Of a stretch of 64,000 nt of DNA, positions 54,215 to 62,745 are shown in pieces. The notes below the pieces were generated by a model. The model was not told where the DNA came from and did not search any database. It was given only the letters and a program-made list of their open reading frames with translations. Origin of the DNA: Amphiplicatus metriothermophilus (GTDB taxonomy: Bacteria > Pseudomonadota > Alphaproteobacteria > Caulobacterales > Parvularculaceae). How positions within the stretch are numbered: the first letter of the stretch is position 1; the number at the start of each line of letters is the position of its first letter. Location: NCBI RefSeq assembly GCF_900199215.1, contig NZ_FZQA01000004.1:62001-126000 (forward strand). Direction: 5' to 3'. Made by a program: the position numbers and the translations under genes.

Positions 54215-54291
54215 TGGTACCGCCTCCCCGGCTCGAACGGGGGACCTCTTGATCCACAATCAAGCGCTCTAACCAGCTGAGCTAAGGCGGC
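54215..54291 (-). tRNA. tRNA-His (GTG anticodon)
   Basis: A 77-base cloverleaf on the minus strand: acceptor GCCGCCT/AGGCGGT, D-arm GCTC/GAGC, anticodon arm CTTGA-TTGTGGA-TCAAG with anticodon GTG, TpsiC arm CCCCG-TTCGAGC-CGGGG, and encoded CCA. The acceptor begins G1:U72 with discriminator A73, and the base before G1 is C, so no G-1 is encoded. That combination is the known variant of one alphaproteobacterial clade. Confidence 0.95.
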
Positions 54292-54421
54292 GCCGCGCGC
54301 CCGGAAGGGGCCTTGGCGAGGCCCTCCGGCGAGGGGGCGGAACCTATCGCCGCCGCGCCGCGATGGCAAGCCGGGCCGGCCTGCGACGCGTCGGCCGCGC
54401 CGGGACGGCGCGTCGCCGCCT

Positions 54422-55222
54422 TCAGGAAACCTGCCCCTGGCGGATGAGCGCGATCTCGCGCTGGAGCTGGGCGATGCGCGTGGCGTCCGACGGATGCGTC
54501 GAGAGGATTTCCGGCGGCGCGCCAGACTTCATCGAGGCCATCTTGTTCCAGAAGACGATCGCCTGATCGACGTCGTAACCCGCCCGGTGCATGTAGCGCA
54601 GGCCGAACTTGTCGGCCTCCAGTTCGTGCCGGCGCGAATAAGGCAGAATGACCCCCAATGTCGCGCCCATGCCGAGCACGCCCATGATCTGGTTCTGATA
54701 ACGGCTGCCGGAGACCGCGACCTGGGCGACGGTGAGGCCGGTCTGGGCGAGGGTCGACTGGCTGTAGCGCTCGCCCGAGTGGTTGTAGTTCACATGGGCG
54801 ACCTCGTGGCCCATGACGACGGCGATCTGGTCGTCATTGTCCATGATGTCGAGAATGCCGGTGTAGAAGCCGATCTTGCCGCCGGGCAGCGCGAAGGCGT
54901 TGAGCGCCTTCGAGTCGAACACCTGCACCTCCCACTTCGACGGGTCGTTGCCGGAAGCGGCGATGACGCGCGGCGCGACGCGGGCCATGCGGCGCGTGTA
55001 TTTCGGATCGTTGGTGATCTTCTCCTGCTTCTTGAGGTCGCTCCAGGCCGAGGCGGCGAGCTGGGCCATCTGGCCGGAGGAGACGAAGAGAAGCTGGCTG
55101 CGGCCGAGCTCTTCATTATACGTGCAGCCCGGCGCCAGAACGACGACGCTGCCCATGGCGAGCCCGCGCACCACCTCGCGCCGCGACATCGTGACGGTCC
55201 GGTCGATGAGCTTCAGCTTCAT
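54422..55222 (-). CDS. M48-family metalloprotease lipoprotein
   Basis: 266 aa. Near the N-terminus SRREVVRGLAMGSVVVLAPGC has both a twin-arginine look and a lipobox (LAPGC). The M48 zinc site is HEVAH (VMGHEVAHVNYNHSGER) with the third ligand Glu in RRHELEADKFG. It should be an outer- or inner-membrane-anchored periplasmic protease of the BepA/LoiP/YcaL type, which act on misfolded outer-membrane proteins. GGAG is six bases upstream. It stands downstream of tRNA-His on the same strand. Confidence 0.9.
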   Translation of the reverse strand: MKLKLIDRTVTMSRREVVRGLAMGSVVVLAPGCTYNEELGRSQLLFVSSGQMAQLAASAWSDLKKQEKITNDPKYTRRMARVAPRVIAASGNDPSKWEVQVFDSKALNAFALPGGKIGFYTGILDIMDNDDQIAVVMGHEVAHVNYNHSGERYSQSTLAQTGLTVAQVAVSGSRYQNQIMGVLGMGATLGVILPYSRRHELEADKFGLRYMHRAGYDVDQAIVFWNKMASMKSGAPPEILSTHPSDATRIAQLQREIALIRQGQVS

Positions 55223-55389
55223 GGCGTCTCCCTCCGCGACGATCCCCAGTCCGGCCGGAGCTTAACCTGCGGCGCGCGGGCGAACAACGCCGCGGCGGCG
55301 CGGTCGCCGGAAACTGACCGCAGGTTGCAGAACATGCCGGCGCGGCCGCTGTCCGCAACCTGCTCCCTGCAACCTGCAACCGCGCCCTC

Positions 55390-55959
55390 TTACGGCTCCA
55401 GCTCGGCGTCCCAGTACAGGAAGTCCTGCCAGCTTTCGTGCAGATAGTGCGGCGGGAAGGCCCGGCCGCGCTCGTTGAGCTCGAACATGGTCGGGCGCGC
55501 CGGCGGGATTGCGGGATACATCTTCGCCTCCTGCGGCAGGCGCCCGCCCTTCTTCAGATTGCAGCCGCTGCACGCCGCGACGATGTTCTCCCACGTCGTG
55601 CGCCCGCCGCGCGAGCGCGGGATCACATGATCGAAGGTGAGCGCGTCGCGCTCGCCCGAGCCGCAATACTGACAAGTGAACCGGTCGCGCAGAAACACGT
55701 TGAAGCGGGTGAAAGCCGGCGTGCGCGCGTGATTCACATAGGTCTTGAGCGAAATCACCGAGGGCAGGCGCATCTCGAAGCTGGGGCTGCGCACCTTGGT
55801 CTCGTACTGCGCCACCACGTCGACCCGGTCGAGGAAGACGGCCTTGAGCGCGTCCTGCCAGGACCACAGGGACAGCGGGAAATAGCTGAGCGGGCGGAAA
55901 TCCGCATTCAGCACCAGCGCAGGACAGCTCTCGGGGGCGACGCGGCCTGTGACGGTCAT
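55390..55959 (-). CDS. HNH endonuclease
   Basis: 189 aa. The C-terminal half has CQYCGSGERDALTFDHVIPR followed by SRGGRTTWENIVAACSGCNL, the two zinc CxxC pairs and His-Asn-His core of the HNH fold. The N-terminal part (VLNADFRPLSYFPLSLWSW) belongs to a conserved bacterial HNH family whose substrate is unknown. No restriction or mobile partner is nearby. Cytoplasmic nuclease or repair role is inferred. Confidence 0.88.
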   Translation of the reverse strand: MTVTGRVAPESCPALVLNADFRPLSYFPLSLWSWQDALKAVFLDRVDVVAQYETKVRSPSFEMRLPSVISLKTYVNHARTPAFTRFNVFLRDRFTCQYCGSGERDALTFDHVIPRSRGGRTTWENIVAACSGCNLKKGGRLPQEAKMYPAIPPARPTMFELNERGRAFPPHYLHESWQDFLYWDAELEP

Positions 55960-56139
55960 CGGCGCCGCTCCATCGCCGCAGCCGGTGCGGCCGCCAGAAG
56001 GACGATCGCTTTACTGAACGCAAAACCTCCTTCGATCAGGCGATTTATAGCTCAGGATCTGCGGGAAACCCATAGCCGATTCCCTGTGACAAAGTCGTGA
56101 ACCGGCGCGGAAAAATCCGCCCGGCCGCCCCGCGCGGCC

Positions 56140-56787
56140 TCAGATAGGCTGCCGGCCGCGCAGATGGGCGTAATAGGTCCACAGGATGTGGGCCGCCAGG
56201 CCCCGCCAGGGCGCCCAGCCGGCGGCGCGCGCGTCGAGCGTCGCCCCGTCGATCTTGCCCTCGAGCCCCGCCGCCGCCCCATAGGCGTATTGCAGGGCGA
56301 CGTCGCCCGGCGGCCAGACGTCCACCCGGCCCTCGCAGAACAGAAGATAGATCGCCGCCGTCCAGGGCCCGATCCCCTTGCGGGCCTGCAGCGCCGCCGC
56401 CGCGCCCGCGTCGTCGGCCCGGGCGAGCGCATCGGGGTCGAAGGCGCCGGCGGCGATCTCCTCGGCGAGCAGCGCCACATAGCGCGCCTTGGGGCCGGAC
56501 AGGCCGAGCGCCCTGAGCCCCGCGACGCCGGCGGCGGCGACGGCCTCAGGCGTCGGCGGATCGAAGGCGGCCCGGCAGCGCCCCCAGATCGCCTGCGCGC
56601 TGGGGACGGAAACCTGCTGCTCGACGATGATCCGGAACAGGCCCTCGAATCCGCCCGGCCGGCGGCGGATATGCGGCCGGCCGATCGCTTCGAGCGCGGT
56701 CCTGAGCGCCGCGTCGCGCCGGGCGAGCGCGCGGCAGGGGCGCGCGACGTCCCCGAAAGGATCGAGCCCGGCCGCGCGCGCGGCCAT
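56140..56787 (-). CDS. DNA-3-methyladenine glycosylase II (AlkA/HhH-GPD)
   Basis: 215 aa from ATG 56787. The long frame to 57171 would overlap gshA and is a shadow. The HhH-GPD core has FRIIVEQQVSVPSAQAIWGR, LGLSGPKARYV, the hairpin and catalytic region KGIGPWTAAIYLLF and the active-site Asp in VDVWPPGDVAL. It removes alkylated bases from DNA. Its ATG shares one base with the gshA stop (TGATG), so it is translated with glutamate-cysteine ligase, an unusual pairing of two electrophile defences. Confidence 0.88.
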   Translation of the reverse strand: MAARAAGLDPFGDVARPCRALARRDAALRTALEAIGRPHIRRRPGGFEGLFRIIVEQQVSVPSAQAIWGRCRAAFDPPTPEAVAAAGVAGLRALGLSGPKARYVALLAEEIAAGAFDPDALARADDAGAAAALQARKGIGPWTAAIYLLFCEGRVDVWPPGDVALQYAYGAAAGLEGKIDGATLDARAAGWAPWRGLAAHILWTYYAHLRGRQPI

Positions 56788-58160
56788 CAGTAGGACGCCT
56801 CCGCGAGCAGCGCGCGCGCATCGCCCTTGAGCTCCTCGACGAAGCGGCGCGCCGTCGCCTCGCCGAGCGTGACGCCGCTTTCGGCGATCTCGCAAAAGGT
56901 GTCGAGAAAGATCGACTCGTCCGCGCCCTGCCAGTTCGCGCGCGCCCGGCGCTTCAGCCCTTCGCGCGCGATGGCGAGCGCCTCCTTCGCGACGTCCTGA
57001 ACAGTCCGCGAGCCGATTTTCGCCCTGAGGCCGTAATGGGCGGCGTCGACGCGCAACCGCTCGCGCTCTTCCCTGCTCCAGCCTTTGGCGATGTCCCAGG
57101 CCGCCGCGAGCGCCGTCTCGTCGTAAAGCAGGCCGACCCAGAACGCCGGCAGCGCGCAGATGCGCGCCCACGGCCCGCCGTCCGCGCCGCGCATTTCCAG
57201 AAAGCGCTTCATGCGCACTTCCGGAAAGGCCGTGGACAGATGGTCTTCCCAGTCGCCGATGGTCGGCCGCTCGCCGGGCAGCGCCGGCAGCCGGCCTGCG
57301 AGAAAATCGCGGAAAGACTGGCCGGCGGCGTCGATATATCTCCCGTTGCGGCGGACGAAATACATCGGCACGTCGAGAATATATTCCGCATACCGCTCGA
57401 AGCCGAAACCGGGCTCGAAAACGAAATCCAGAAGGCCCGTTCGGTCGGGGTCCGTGTCGGTCCAGACTTTCGCCCGCCAGGACGCCCAGCCGACCGGTTT
57501 TCCCTCCACGAGGCTCGAATTGGCGAACAGCGCCGTCGCGATCGGCTGCAGCGCGAGGCCGACGCGGAACTTCGCCGCCATGTCGGCCTCGTCCGAGAAG
57601 TCGAGATTGACCTGCACCGTGCAGGTCCGATGCATCATGTCGAGGCCGAGCCGGCCGACCTTGGGCATGTAGCGGCGCATGATGTCGTAGCGGGGCTTGG
57701 GCATGCGCGGCATTTCCGCGAGCGTCCAGGTCGGCGCGAAGCCCATGCCGAAGAACGACACGCCCGTGGGGCCCGCCACGTCCTTCACCAGCGCAAGATG
57801 GGCGTGGACCTCTTCGCAGGTCTGATGAATGTTTTCGAGCGGCGCGCCCGACAGCTCGAACTGCCCGCCGGGCTCCAGCGAGACGGTCGCGCCGTCGCCC
57901 CTGAGCCCGATGGGCAGGCCGTTCTCGACGATCAGGCTCCAGCCGCTGCGCCGGGACATTTCCTCGAGAATGGCGCGGATGCCGGTCTCGCCTTCATAGC
58001 CGACAGGCTTCAGGCTCGTCCGGCAGTAGACGAACTTTTCGTGCTCCGTGCCGATGCGCCATTCGGACTTCGGCTTCGAACCGGCTTCCAGATAGGCCGT
58101 AAGCTGATCGATCGACTCGATCGGCGGCGCGCCGGGCTCCTGCGGGCTTGCGGTGCTCAA
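56787..58160 (-). CDS. gshA: glutamate-cysteine ligase, plant-like (GCS2) type
   Basis: 457 aa. Family marks: WRIGTEHEKFVY near residue 38, RGDGATVSLEPGGQFELSGA (Glu-rich ATP/Glu site), MPKVGRLGLDMMHRTCTVQV and a GFGFERYAEYILDVP segment. It catalyses ATP-dependent joining of glutamate and cysteine, the first step of glutathione synthesis, in the cytoplasm. The start is TTG 58160 with GGAG nine bases upstream; no in-frame ATG fits. RsmE precedes it on the same strand and the AlkA-like gene follows, overlapping by one base. Confidence 0.93.
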   Translation of the reverse strand: MSTASPQEPGAPPIESIDQLTAYLEAGSKPKSEWRIGTEHEKFVYCRTSLKPVGYEGETGIRAILEEMSRRSGWSLIVENGLPIGLRGDGATVSLEPGGQFELSGAPLENIHQTCEEVHAHLALVKDVAGPTGVSFFGMGFAPTWTLAEMPRMPKPRYDIMRRYMPKVGRLGLDMMHRTCTVQVNLDFSDEADMAAKFRVGLALQPIATALFANSSLVEGKPVGWASWRAKVWTDTDPDRTGLLDFVFEPGFGFERYAEYILDVPMYFVRRNGRYIDAAGQSFRDFLAGRLPALPGERPTIGDWEDHLSTAFPEVRMKRFLEMRGADGGPWARICALPAFWVGLLYDETALAAAWDIAKGWSREERERLRVDAAHYGLRAKIGSRTVQDVAKEALAIAREGLKRRARANWQGADESIFLDTFCEIAESGVTLGEATARRFVEELKGDARALLAEASY

Positions 58161-58273
58161 AACGACAATCTCCAGACAAGCGCGGCGCGCTGCGAAAGGC
58201 TTGATCCTCTATCGGCGTCGGCGCGTCGCGCCAAGAAAGTTCTGCTCGCGCGATTGTGAGTTATTCTCGCTCA

Positions 58274-59044
58274 TCAGACCCGCCTCAAGTCCCCGAGCGC
58301 GGCCTGCCACAGGGTTAACGCGGCGATCGCCGCCGTGTCGGCGCGCAGGATGCGCGGGCCCAGCGTGACCGGCGTCACGAAATCGAGCCGGCGCAGGCGC
58401 GCGCGCTCCTCCGGCGCGAAGCCGCCCTCCGGCCCGATCAGAATCGCCCAGGGCCCCGCCGGCGCGTCCTTCAGCGCCTCGAGCGCCGGGGCGGCGCGGC
58501 CCGCGCGCCCGCCCCATTCCTCGTCCGGCGCGTCGCCCGCCTCGTCGCAATACATCAGGCGCCGGCCGGCCGGCCATTCGTCGAGCATCGCCGCAAGCGG
58601 ACGCAGGGGCGCGACCGCCGGAACCGACAGCCGCCCGCACTGCTCGGCCGCCTCGCAGGCGATGGCCGCCAGGCGGTCCTCCCTGACCCGCGCGGCGTTG
58701 GTGCGCGCCGTCGTCGTCGGCAGAAAGCGCGCCGCGCCCAGCTCCGTTCCCTTCTGCACGATGAAATCGACCGCGCCGCGCTTGACCGGCGCGAAGGCGA
58801 GCCAGAGGTCCGGCTCGGGCTCGGGGGCGCGGCGGCGCGCGCCCGCCGCGACGACGCCGCCTTTGCCGCCCAGCGATTCGATCGTCGCGGCAAACTCGCC
58901 GTCGCGCGCGTTGAACACGACGAGAGGGTCGCCCTCGCCCCGCCGCATGACGGTCTTCAGGTAATGAACCTGCGCGCGCGAAATCGACGCTTTCCCGCCT
59001 TCGGCGAGCGGCGCGTCGATATGCAGACGAATCAGCGACGACAT
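58274..59044 (-). CDS. rsmE: 16S rRNA m3U1498 methyltransferase RsmE
   Basis: 256 aa. PUA-like N-terminus (ASISRAQVHYLKTVMRRGEGD, LVVFNARDGEF) and a SPOUT knot with GTELGAARFLP, ILIGPEGGFAPEER and LGPRILRADTAAIAAL, all hallmarks of RsmE. It uses SAM to methylate U1498 of 16S rRNA. ATG 59044 is chosen; a very long frame to 59965 is a shadow across ubiA. It is divergent from ubiA and upstream of gshA. Confidence 0.95.
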   Translation of the reverse strand: MSSLIRLHIDAPLAEGGKASISRAQVHYLKTVMRRGEGDPLVVFNARDGEFAATIESLGGKGGVVAAGARRRAPEPEPDLWLAFAPVKRGAVDFIVQKGTELGAARFLPTTTARTNAARVREDRLAAIACEAAEQCGRLSVPAVAPLRPLAAMLDEWPAGRRLMYCDEAGDAPDEEWGGRAGRAAPALEALKDAPAGPWAILIGPEGGFAPEERARLRRLDFVTPVTLGPRILRADTAAIAALTLWQAALGDLRRV

Positions 59045-59128
59045 GTCGAGGCCATAGGCGGACGACTTTCCGGCGGCAAGTCCGGCGGCGGGTTTGAAGC
59101 CGCCGGCCGGACGGCTAGAAATGGGATC

Positions 59129-60079
59129 ATGACGACTGCTCCGCAAGCCGCGCCCGCCCCCGCCGACGCCGAGGCCCGCAACTGGGTCGATCGTTTCGCG
59201 CCCGACCCGGCCAAGCCCTATCTGCGGCTGGCGCGCGCCGACCGGCCGATCGGAACCTGGCTGCTGCTGATCCCCTGCCTTTGGGGCCTCGCGCTCGCCG
59301 GCGCGCAAGGCGCGGGCCCTGGCGCGCTCATGCTGCTCTATTACGCCGCCCTGTTCGCGCTCGGCGCTTTCGTCATGCGCGGGGCGGGCTGCGCCTATAA
59401 CGACATCGTCGACCGCGACATCGACGCGCGCGTCGCGCGCACGGCGCTGCGGCCGATCCCGAGCGGGCAGATTTCCGTGCGGCGCGCCTGGGCGTTTCTC
59501 GTCGGGCTGTGCCTGATCGGCCTGCTCGCGCTCGTGCAGTTCAACCGCTTCACGATCTATCTGGGCCTCGGCTCGCTCGCTTTCGTCGCGATTTATCCGT
59601 TCACGAAGCGCGTGACCTACTGGCCGCAGCTCTGGCTCGGCTTCACCTTCAACTGGGGGGCGCTGATGGGATACGCCGCCGCGGCCGGCGGGCTTGGCGC
59701 GCCGGCGTTCTGCCTGTACGCGGCGGGGATCTTCTGGACCCTCGGCTACGACACGATCTACGCCCATCAGGACAAGGAGGACGACGCGCTGATCGGCGTG
59801 AAATCGGCCGCGCTGAGGCTCGGCCCCGCGACGCGCCCGGCGCTCGTCCTGTTCTACAGCGCGACGCTCGCCCTCTTCGCGCTCGCCGGCGCGCTGTCGG
59901 GTTTCTCGCTTCTCTATTACGCGGCGCTCGCGCCGGCCGCGGCGCATTTCGCCTGGCAGATTCACCGCCTCGACATCGACGACCGCGCGCGCTGCCTGGC
60001 CTTGTTCCGGAGCAACCGGAACGCCGGGCTGTTGCTGCTCGCGCCCATTTTATTGGAGGCGATCGCGCCGATGGCGTAA
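59129..60079 (+). CDS. ubiA: 4-hydroxybenzoate polyprenyltransferase UbiA
   Basis: 316 aa with about eight membrane helices. The first Asp-rich motif is AYNDIVDRDIDARVART and the second is YDTIYAHQDKEDD, as in UbiA. LARADRPIGTWLLLIPCLWG is the family N-terminus. It prenylates 4-hydroxybenzoate in ubiquinone synthesis at the inner membrane. ATG 59129 follows a region with no strong ribosome site. It is divergent from rsmE and followed by msrB. Confidence 0.96.
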   Translation: MTTAPQAAPAPADAEARNWVDRFAPDPAKPYLRLARADRPIGTWLLLIPCLWGLALAGAQGAGPGALMLLYYAALFALGAFVMRGAGCAYNDIVDRDIDARVARTALRPIPSGQISVRRAWAFLVGLCLIGLLALVQFNRFTIYLGLGSLAFVAIYPFTKRVTYWPQLWLGFTFNWGALMGYAAAAGGLGAPAFCLYAAGIFWTLGYDTIYAHQDKEDDALIGVKSAALRLGPATRPALVLFYSATLALFALAGALSGFSLLYYAALAPAAAHFAWQIHRLDIDDRARCLALFRSNRNAGLLLLAPILLEAIAPMA

Positions 60080-60119
60080 GCGGACGCATGAGAACGCCGC
60101 CGCGCAGGAGCGCCGAACG

Positions 60120-60629
60120 ATGAACCGACGCCTGTTTCTGGGCGCCGCCGCCTTCGCCCTCTTCGCGGGCGGCGCGCGCGGGCGAGAAAGGACCGACGCC
60201 ATGACCGATCCCGATCCGGCGCTTATTCCCGACTACGACAAGTGGCGCCTTTCCGAGCGCGAATGGAAGGAGCGCCTGTCGCCCGAAGCCTATGCGGTGC
60301 TGCGCCGCGAAGGCACCGAGCGGCCATGGACGAGCCCGCTCAACGAGGAGAAGCGCAAAGGCGTCTACGCCTGCGCCGGCTGCGGGTACGATCTGTTCTC
60401 ATCCGAGCACAAATTCGATTCCGGCACCGGCTGGCCTTCCTTCTTCGACGTGTTGCCGAACGCGATCGGCACGAAGAGCGATTTCCGTCTTATCGTGCCG
60501 CGTACGGAATATCATTGCGCGCGCTGCGGCGGCCATCAGGGCCACGTGTTCAACGACGGCCCGGCGCCGACCGGCCTTCGTTACTGCAACAACGGCGTCG
60601 CGCTCGCGTTCAGGCCCGCCGAAAGCTGA
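60120..60629 (+). CDS. msrB: peptide-methionine (R)-S-oxide reductase with signal peptide
   Basis: 169 aa. An N-terminal signal (MNRRLFLGAAAFALFAGGAR) suggests export, unlike most cytoplasmic MsrB. The domain has LRREGTERPWTSPLN, zinc Cys in CAGCG and CARCGGHQGHVF, FDSGTGWPSF and the catalytic RYCNNG. It reduces methionine-R-sulfoxide in proteins. Translation is 40 bases downstream of ubiA. Electron donor in the periplasm is not evident here. Confidence 0.93.
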   Translation: MNRRLFLGAAAFALFAGGARGRERTDAMTDPDPALIPDYDKWRLSEREWKERLSPEAYAVLRREGTERPWTSPLNEEKRKGVYACAGCGYDLFSSEHKFDSGTGWPSFFDVLPNAIGTKSDFRLIVPRTEYHCARCGGHQGHVFNDGPAPTGLRYCNNGVALAFRPAES

Positions 60630-60719
60630 TTCGCCGGTCGTTTCGCGCCTCTTGCGGTTGCCAGCGGCGCATCACGGCCTATTCTGCCTCCGAACCATTC
60701 GCAAAGGAGGCGGACCGAC

Positions 60720-61580
60720 ATGCAAGACGAAGAAGCCCAGACCGTCATTCCCGCCGTCGACGCCGAAGCGGCCGCGACGTTCGTGCGCGAATCGGTCGCG
60801 CAGGCGACGCCCTTTCTGTTCGACGCGGCCGGCGCGCTCATCGTGCTCGTTCTCGGCCTGTGGGCGGCCGGCAGGATCAGAAAAGTCGTCGGCGGCGGGC
60901 TGAGGAAATCGCCGCGCATCGACGAGACGCTGGCGAGCTTCCTGTCGAGTCTGGTCTATTACGGCCTCATCGCGCTCGTCGTCATCACCACCCTCGGCGT
61001 CTTCGGCGTGCCGACGACCAGCTTCGCGGCGGTGATCGGCGCGGCGGGCCTCGCCATCGGCCTGGCGCTTCAGGGCACGCTCGGCCATGTCGCCTCGGGC
61101 GTAATGCTGCTCGGCTTCCGGCCCTTCAATGTCGGCGACTTCATCGAGGTCGCCGGCCACGGGGGAACGGTCAAGGCGATCTCGCTGATGGCGACCGAGC
61201 TCGCCACCCTCGACAACCGCAAGGTGGTGATTCCCAACGGCGCGGTATGGGCGAACGCCATCGTGAATTACTCCGCACACCCCACGCGCCGGCTCGATCT
61301 CGTCTTCGGCGTGTCCTATGGCGACGATCTCGACAAGGCGATCGCGGCGGTGCGCGCCGAGGTCGACGCCGATGGACGCATCCTGCGCGAGCCCGAACCG
61401 ATCGTCGTCGTCGATAATCTCGGCGACAGCTCGGTCGATATTCTTTGCCGCGTGTGGACCCAGTCGGCCGATCTCTTCCCCGTGAAATGGGCGCTGACCA
61501 AGGCGGTCAAGGAGCGCTTCGACGCCGACGGGATCACCATCCCCTTCCCCGTGCGACAGATCGTGCAGCAGGCGGCCTGA
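60720..61580 (+). CDS. small-conductance mechanosensitive channel (MscS family)
   Basis: 286 aa. AAGGAGG precedes the ATG. About three membrane helices in the first 120 residues, pore helix with AAVIGAAGLAIGLALQGTLG, then the MscS beta domain (VGDFIEVAGHGGTVKAI, NRKVVIPNGAVW) and alpha-beta end. Length and motifs match canonical MscS, which opens on membrane tension to release solutes in osmotic downshock. Confidence 0.95.
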   Translation: MQDEEAQTVIPAVDAEAAATFVRESVAQATPFLFDAAGALIVLVLGLWAAGRIRKVVGGGLRKSPRIDETLASFLSSLVYYGLIALVVITTLGVFGVPTTSFAAVIGAAGLAIGLALQGTLGHVASGVMLLGFRPFNVGDFIEVAGHGGTVKAISLMATELATLDNRKVVIPNGAVWANAIVNYSAHPTRRLDLVFGVSYGDDLDKAIAAVRAEVDADGRILREPEPIVVVDNLGDSSVDILCRVWTQSADLFPVKWALTKAVKERFDADGITIPFPVRQIVQQAA

Positions 61581-61652
61581 GCCGCCGGCGCAGGGGCTGG
61601 CCCGCGCGCGGCCCCTCGGCTATTTTCGCGGCGGACCGGACAGGAGCGGCGC

Positions 61653-61955
61653 ATGGCCGAGAACGACCTCAAGACCCGGCTCGTCGGACGCAGCGCGGGC
61701 AAGACGATCATCCAGCTCGTCGTCGCGAGCATTCTCGTCGGCGCGCTTCTGTCGGTGATCGGGCTCGGCCCCCGCGAGTTCTGGGGCGGGATCTTCCACC
61801 TCGCGCGCGATCTCGTCTCGGCGCTCGGCGATTCCATCGGGGAGATCGCCGGCCGGCTCGCGACCTGGCTCGTCATCGGCGCGGCGGTGGTCGCGCCGGT
61901 CTGGATCGTCCTGCGCCTTCTCGGCGGCGGGCGCCGGCCCGCCCCGCGCGAATGA
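61653..61955 (+). CDS. DUF6460-type small membrane protein
   Basis: 100 aa with two hydrophobic helices (IIQLVVASILVGALLSVIG and LATWLVIGAAVVAPVWIVLR). The N-terminal LKTRLVGRSAGKTIIQLVV pattern matches the conserved alphaproteobacterial DUF6460 family; function unknown. CAGGAG is upstream. Its stop overlaps the GNAT gene start by four bases (ATGA). Confidence 0.75.
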   Translation: MAENDLKTRLVGRSAGKTIIQLVVASILVGALLSVIGLGPREFWGGIFHLARDLVSALGDSIGEIAGRLATWLVIGAAVVAPVWIVLRLLGGGRRPAPRE

Positions 61956-62413
61956 GCGCGCCGCCCGCCGTCCGCCGCGCCGAAAGCCCGGCGGATTTCC
62001 GTATGCTGACGGAAATGCTCCGCGAATACGCCGAGGAGCTGGGCGTCGATCTGTGCTTTCAGAACTTCGCCGCCGAACTCGCCGATCCGGCGGGCGTTTA
62101 TGAGGCCGCGCTTCTGGCCGGCGCGGACGACGCGCCCGCAGGCTGCGTCGCCCTGAAACGCCTCGACGCGCGCCGCTGCGAGATGAAGCGGCTCTATGTG
62201 CGCCCCGCCTTTCGCGGAACCGGCCTCGGCCGGCGCCTCGCCGAGGCGATCATCGCCGAGGCGCGCGCGAAAGGCTTCGCCGAGATGGTCCTCGATACGC
62301 TCGAACGGCTGAAACCCGCCGTCGCCATGTACGAATCGATGGGCTTCGCCCGCGCGCAAGCCTATTACGACAATCCCGAGCCGGACGTCGTCTATATGCG
62401 CCTGGCGCTTTGA
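61952..62413 (+). CDS. GNAT-family N-acetyltransferase
   Basis: 153 aa. The acetyl-CoA loop is LYVRPAFRGTGLGRRLAEAI (R-x-x-G-x-G/A), followed by MVLDTLERLKPAVAMYESMG and FARAQAYYDN, the GNAT fold order. Acceptor unknown; typical targets are amino groups of small molecules or proteins. Coupled to the DUF6460-type gene by an ATGA overlap and convergent with the HTH gene seven bases away. Confidence 0.9.
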   Translation: MSAPPAVRRAESPADFRMLTEMLREYAEELGVDLCFQNFAAELADPAGVYEAALLAGADDAPAGCVALKRLDARRCEMKRLYVRPAFRGTGLGRRLAEAIIAEARAKGFAEMVLDTLERLKPAVAMYESMGFARAQAYYDNPEPDVVYMRLAL

Positions 62414-62420
62414 TGCGGCC

Positions 62421-62741
62421 TCATTTCCCAGCCCGGGGGCGCAACAGGGTCTCCATGCGGCGGATATAGGCGATCCAGGCCTCGCGGCCCTTCTCCGTCA
62501 GATGGCACAGGGTCTGCGGGCGGCGCCCGCGAAAGCGCTTTTCGACGCGCACATAGCCGGCCTCTTCGAGCTTTCTGATGTGTACGGAGAGATTGCCGTC
62601 GCTCGCGCCGCCGATCTTCGCCTTGATCTCGCTGAACTCGGCCGCGCCCGCGCCCGACAGATACGCCATCAGCGCCAGCCGCACGCGACCGTGCACGACG
62701 TCGTCGATTTCGCGATAGTCGAACGGACCCGGCGCCGACAT
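62421..62741 (-). CDS. winged-helix transcriptional regulator
   Basis: 106 aa from ATG 62741 (GTG 62768 would overlap the upstream gene). The winged HTH reads RVRLALMAYLSGAGAAEFSE, then SDGNLSVHIRKLEEAGYVRV, the HTH_34 / MarR-ArsR-like pattern that binds DNA as a dimer. It follows the membrane protein gene by four bases, a common regulator-membrane protein pair; the membrane protein may modulate it. Confidence 0.87.
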   Translation of the reverse strand: MSAPGPFDYREIDDVVHGRVRLALMAYLSGAGAAEFSEIKAKIGGASDGNLSVHIRKLEEAGYVRVEKRFRGRRPQTLCHLTEKGREAWIAYIRRMETLLRPRAGK

Positions 62742-62745
62742 GGGG

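Noticed and set aside
53754-54263. 169-aa minus-strand frame and 133-aa plus-strand frame across tRNA-His
   Set aside because: Both read through the tRNA gene and recombinase relic; the ends (PPRLERGTS type) are translations of the tRNA itself.
56140-57171. 343-aa frame containing the glycosylase
   Set aside because: Its first 128 residues are the antisense-like shadow of gshA in another frame; the glycosylase starts at 56787.
58274-59965. 563-aa frame ending in RsmE
   Set aside because: Its N-terminal 300 residues are the shadow of ubiA on the other strand; RsmE starts at 59044.
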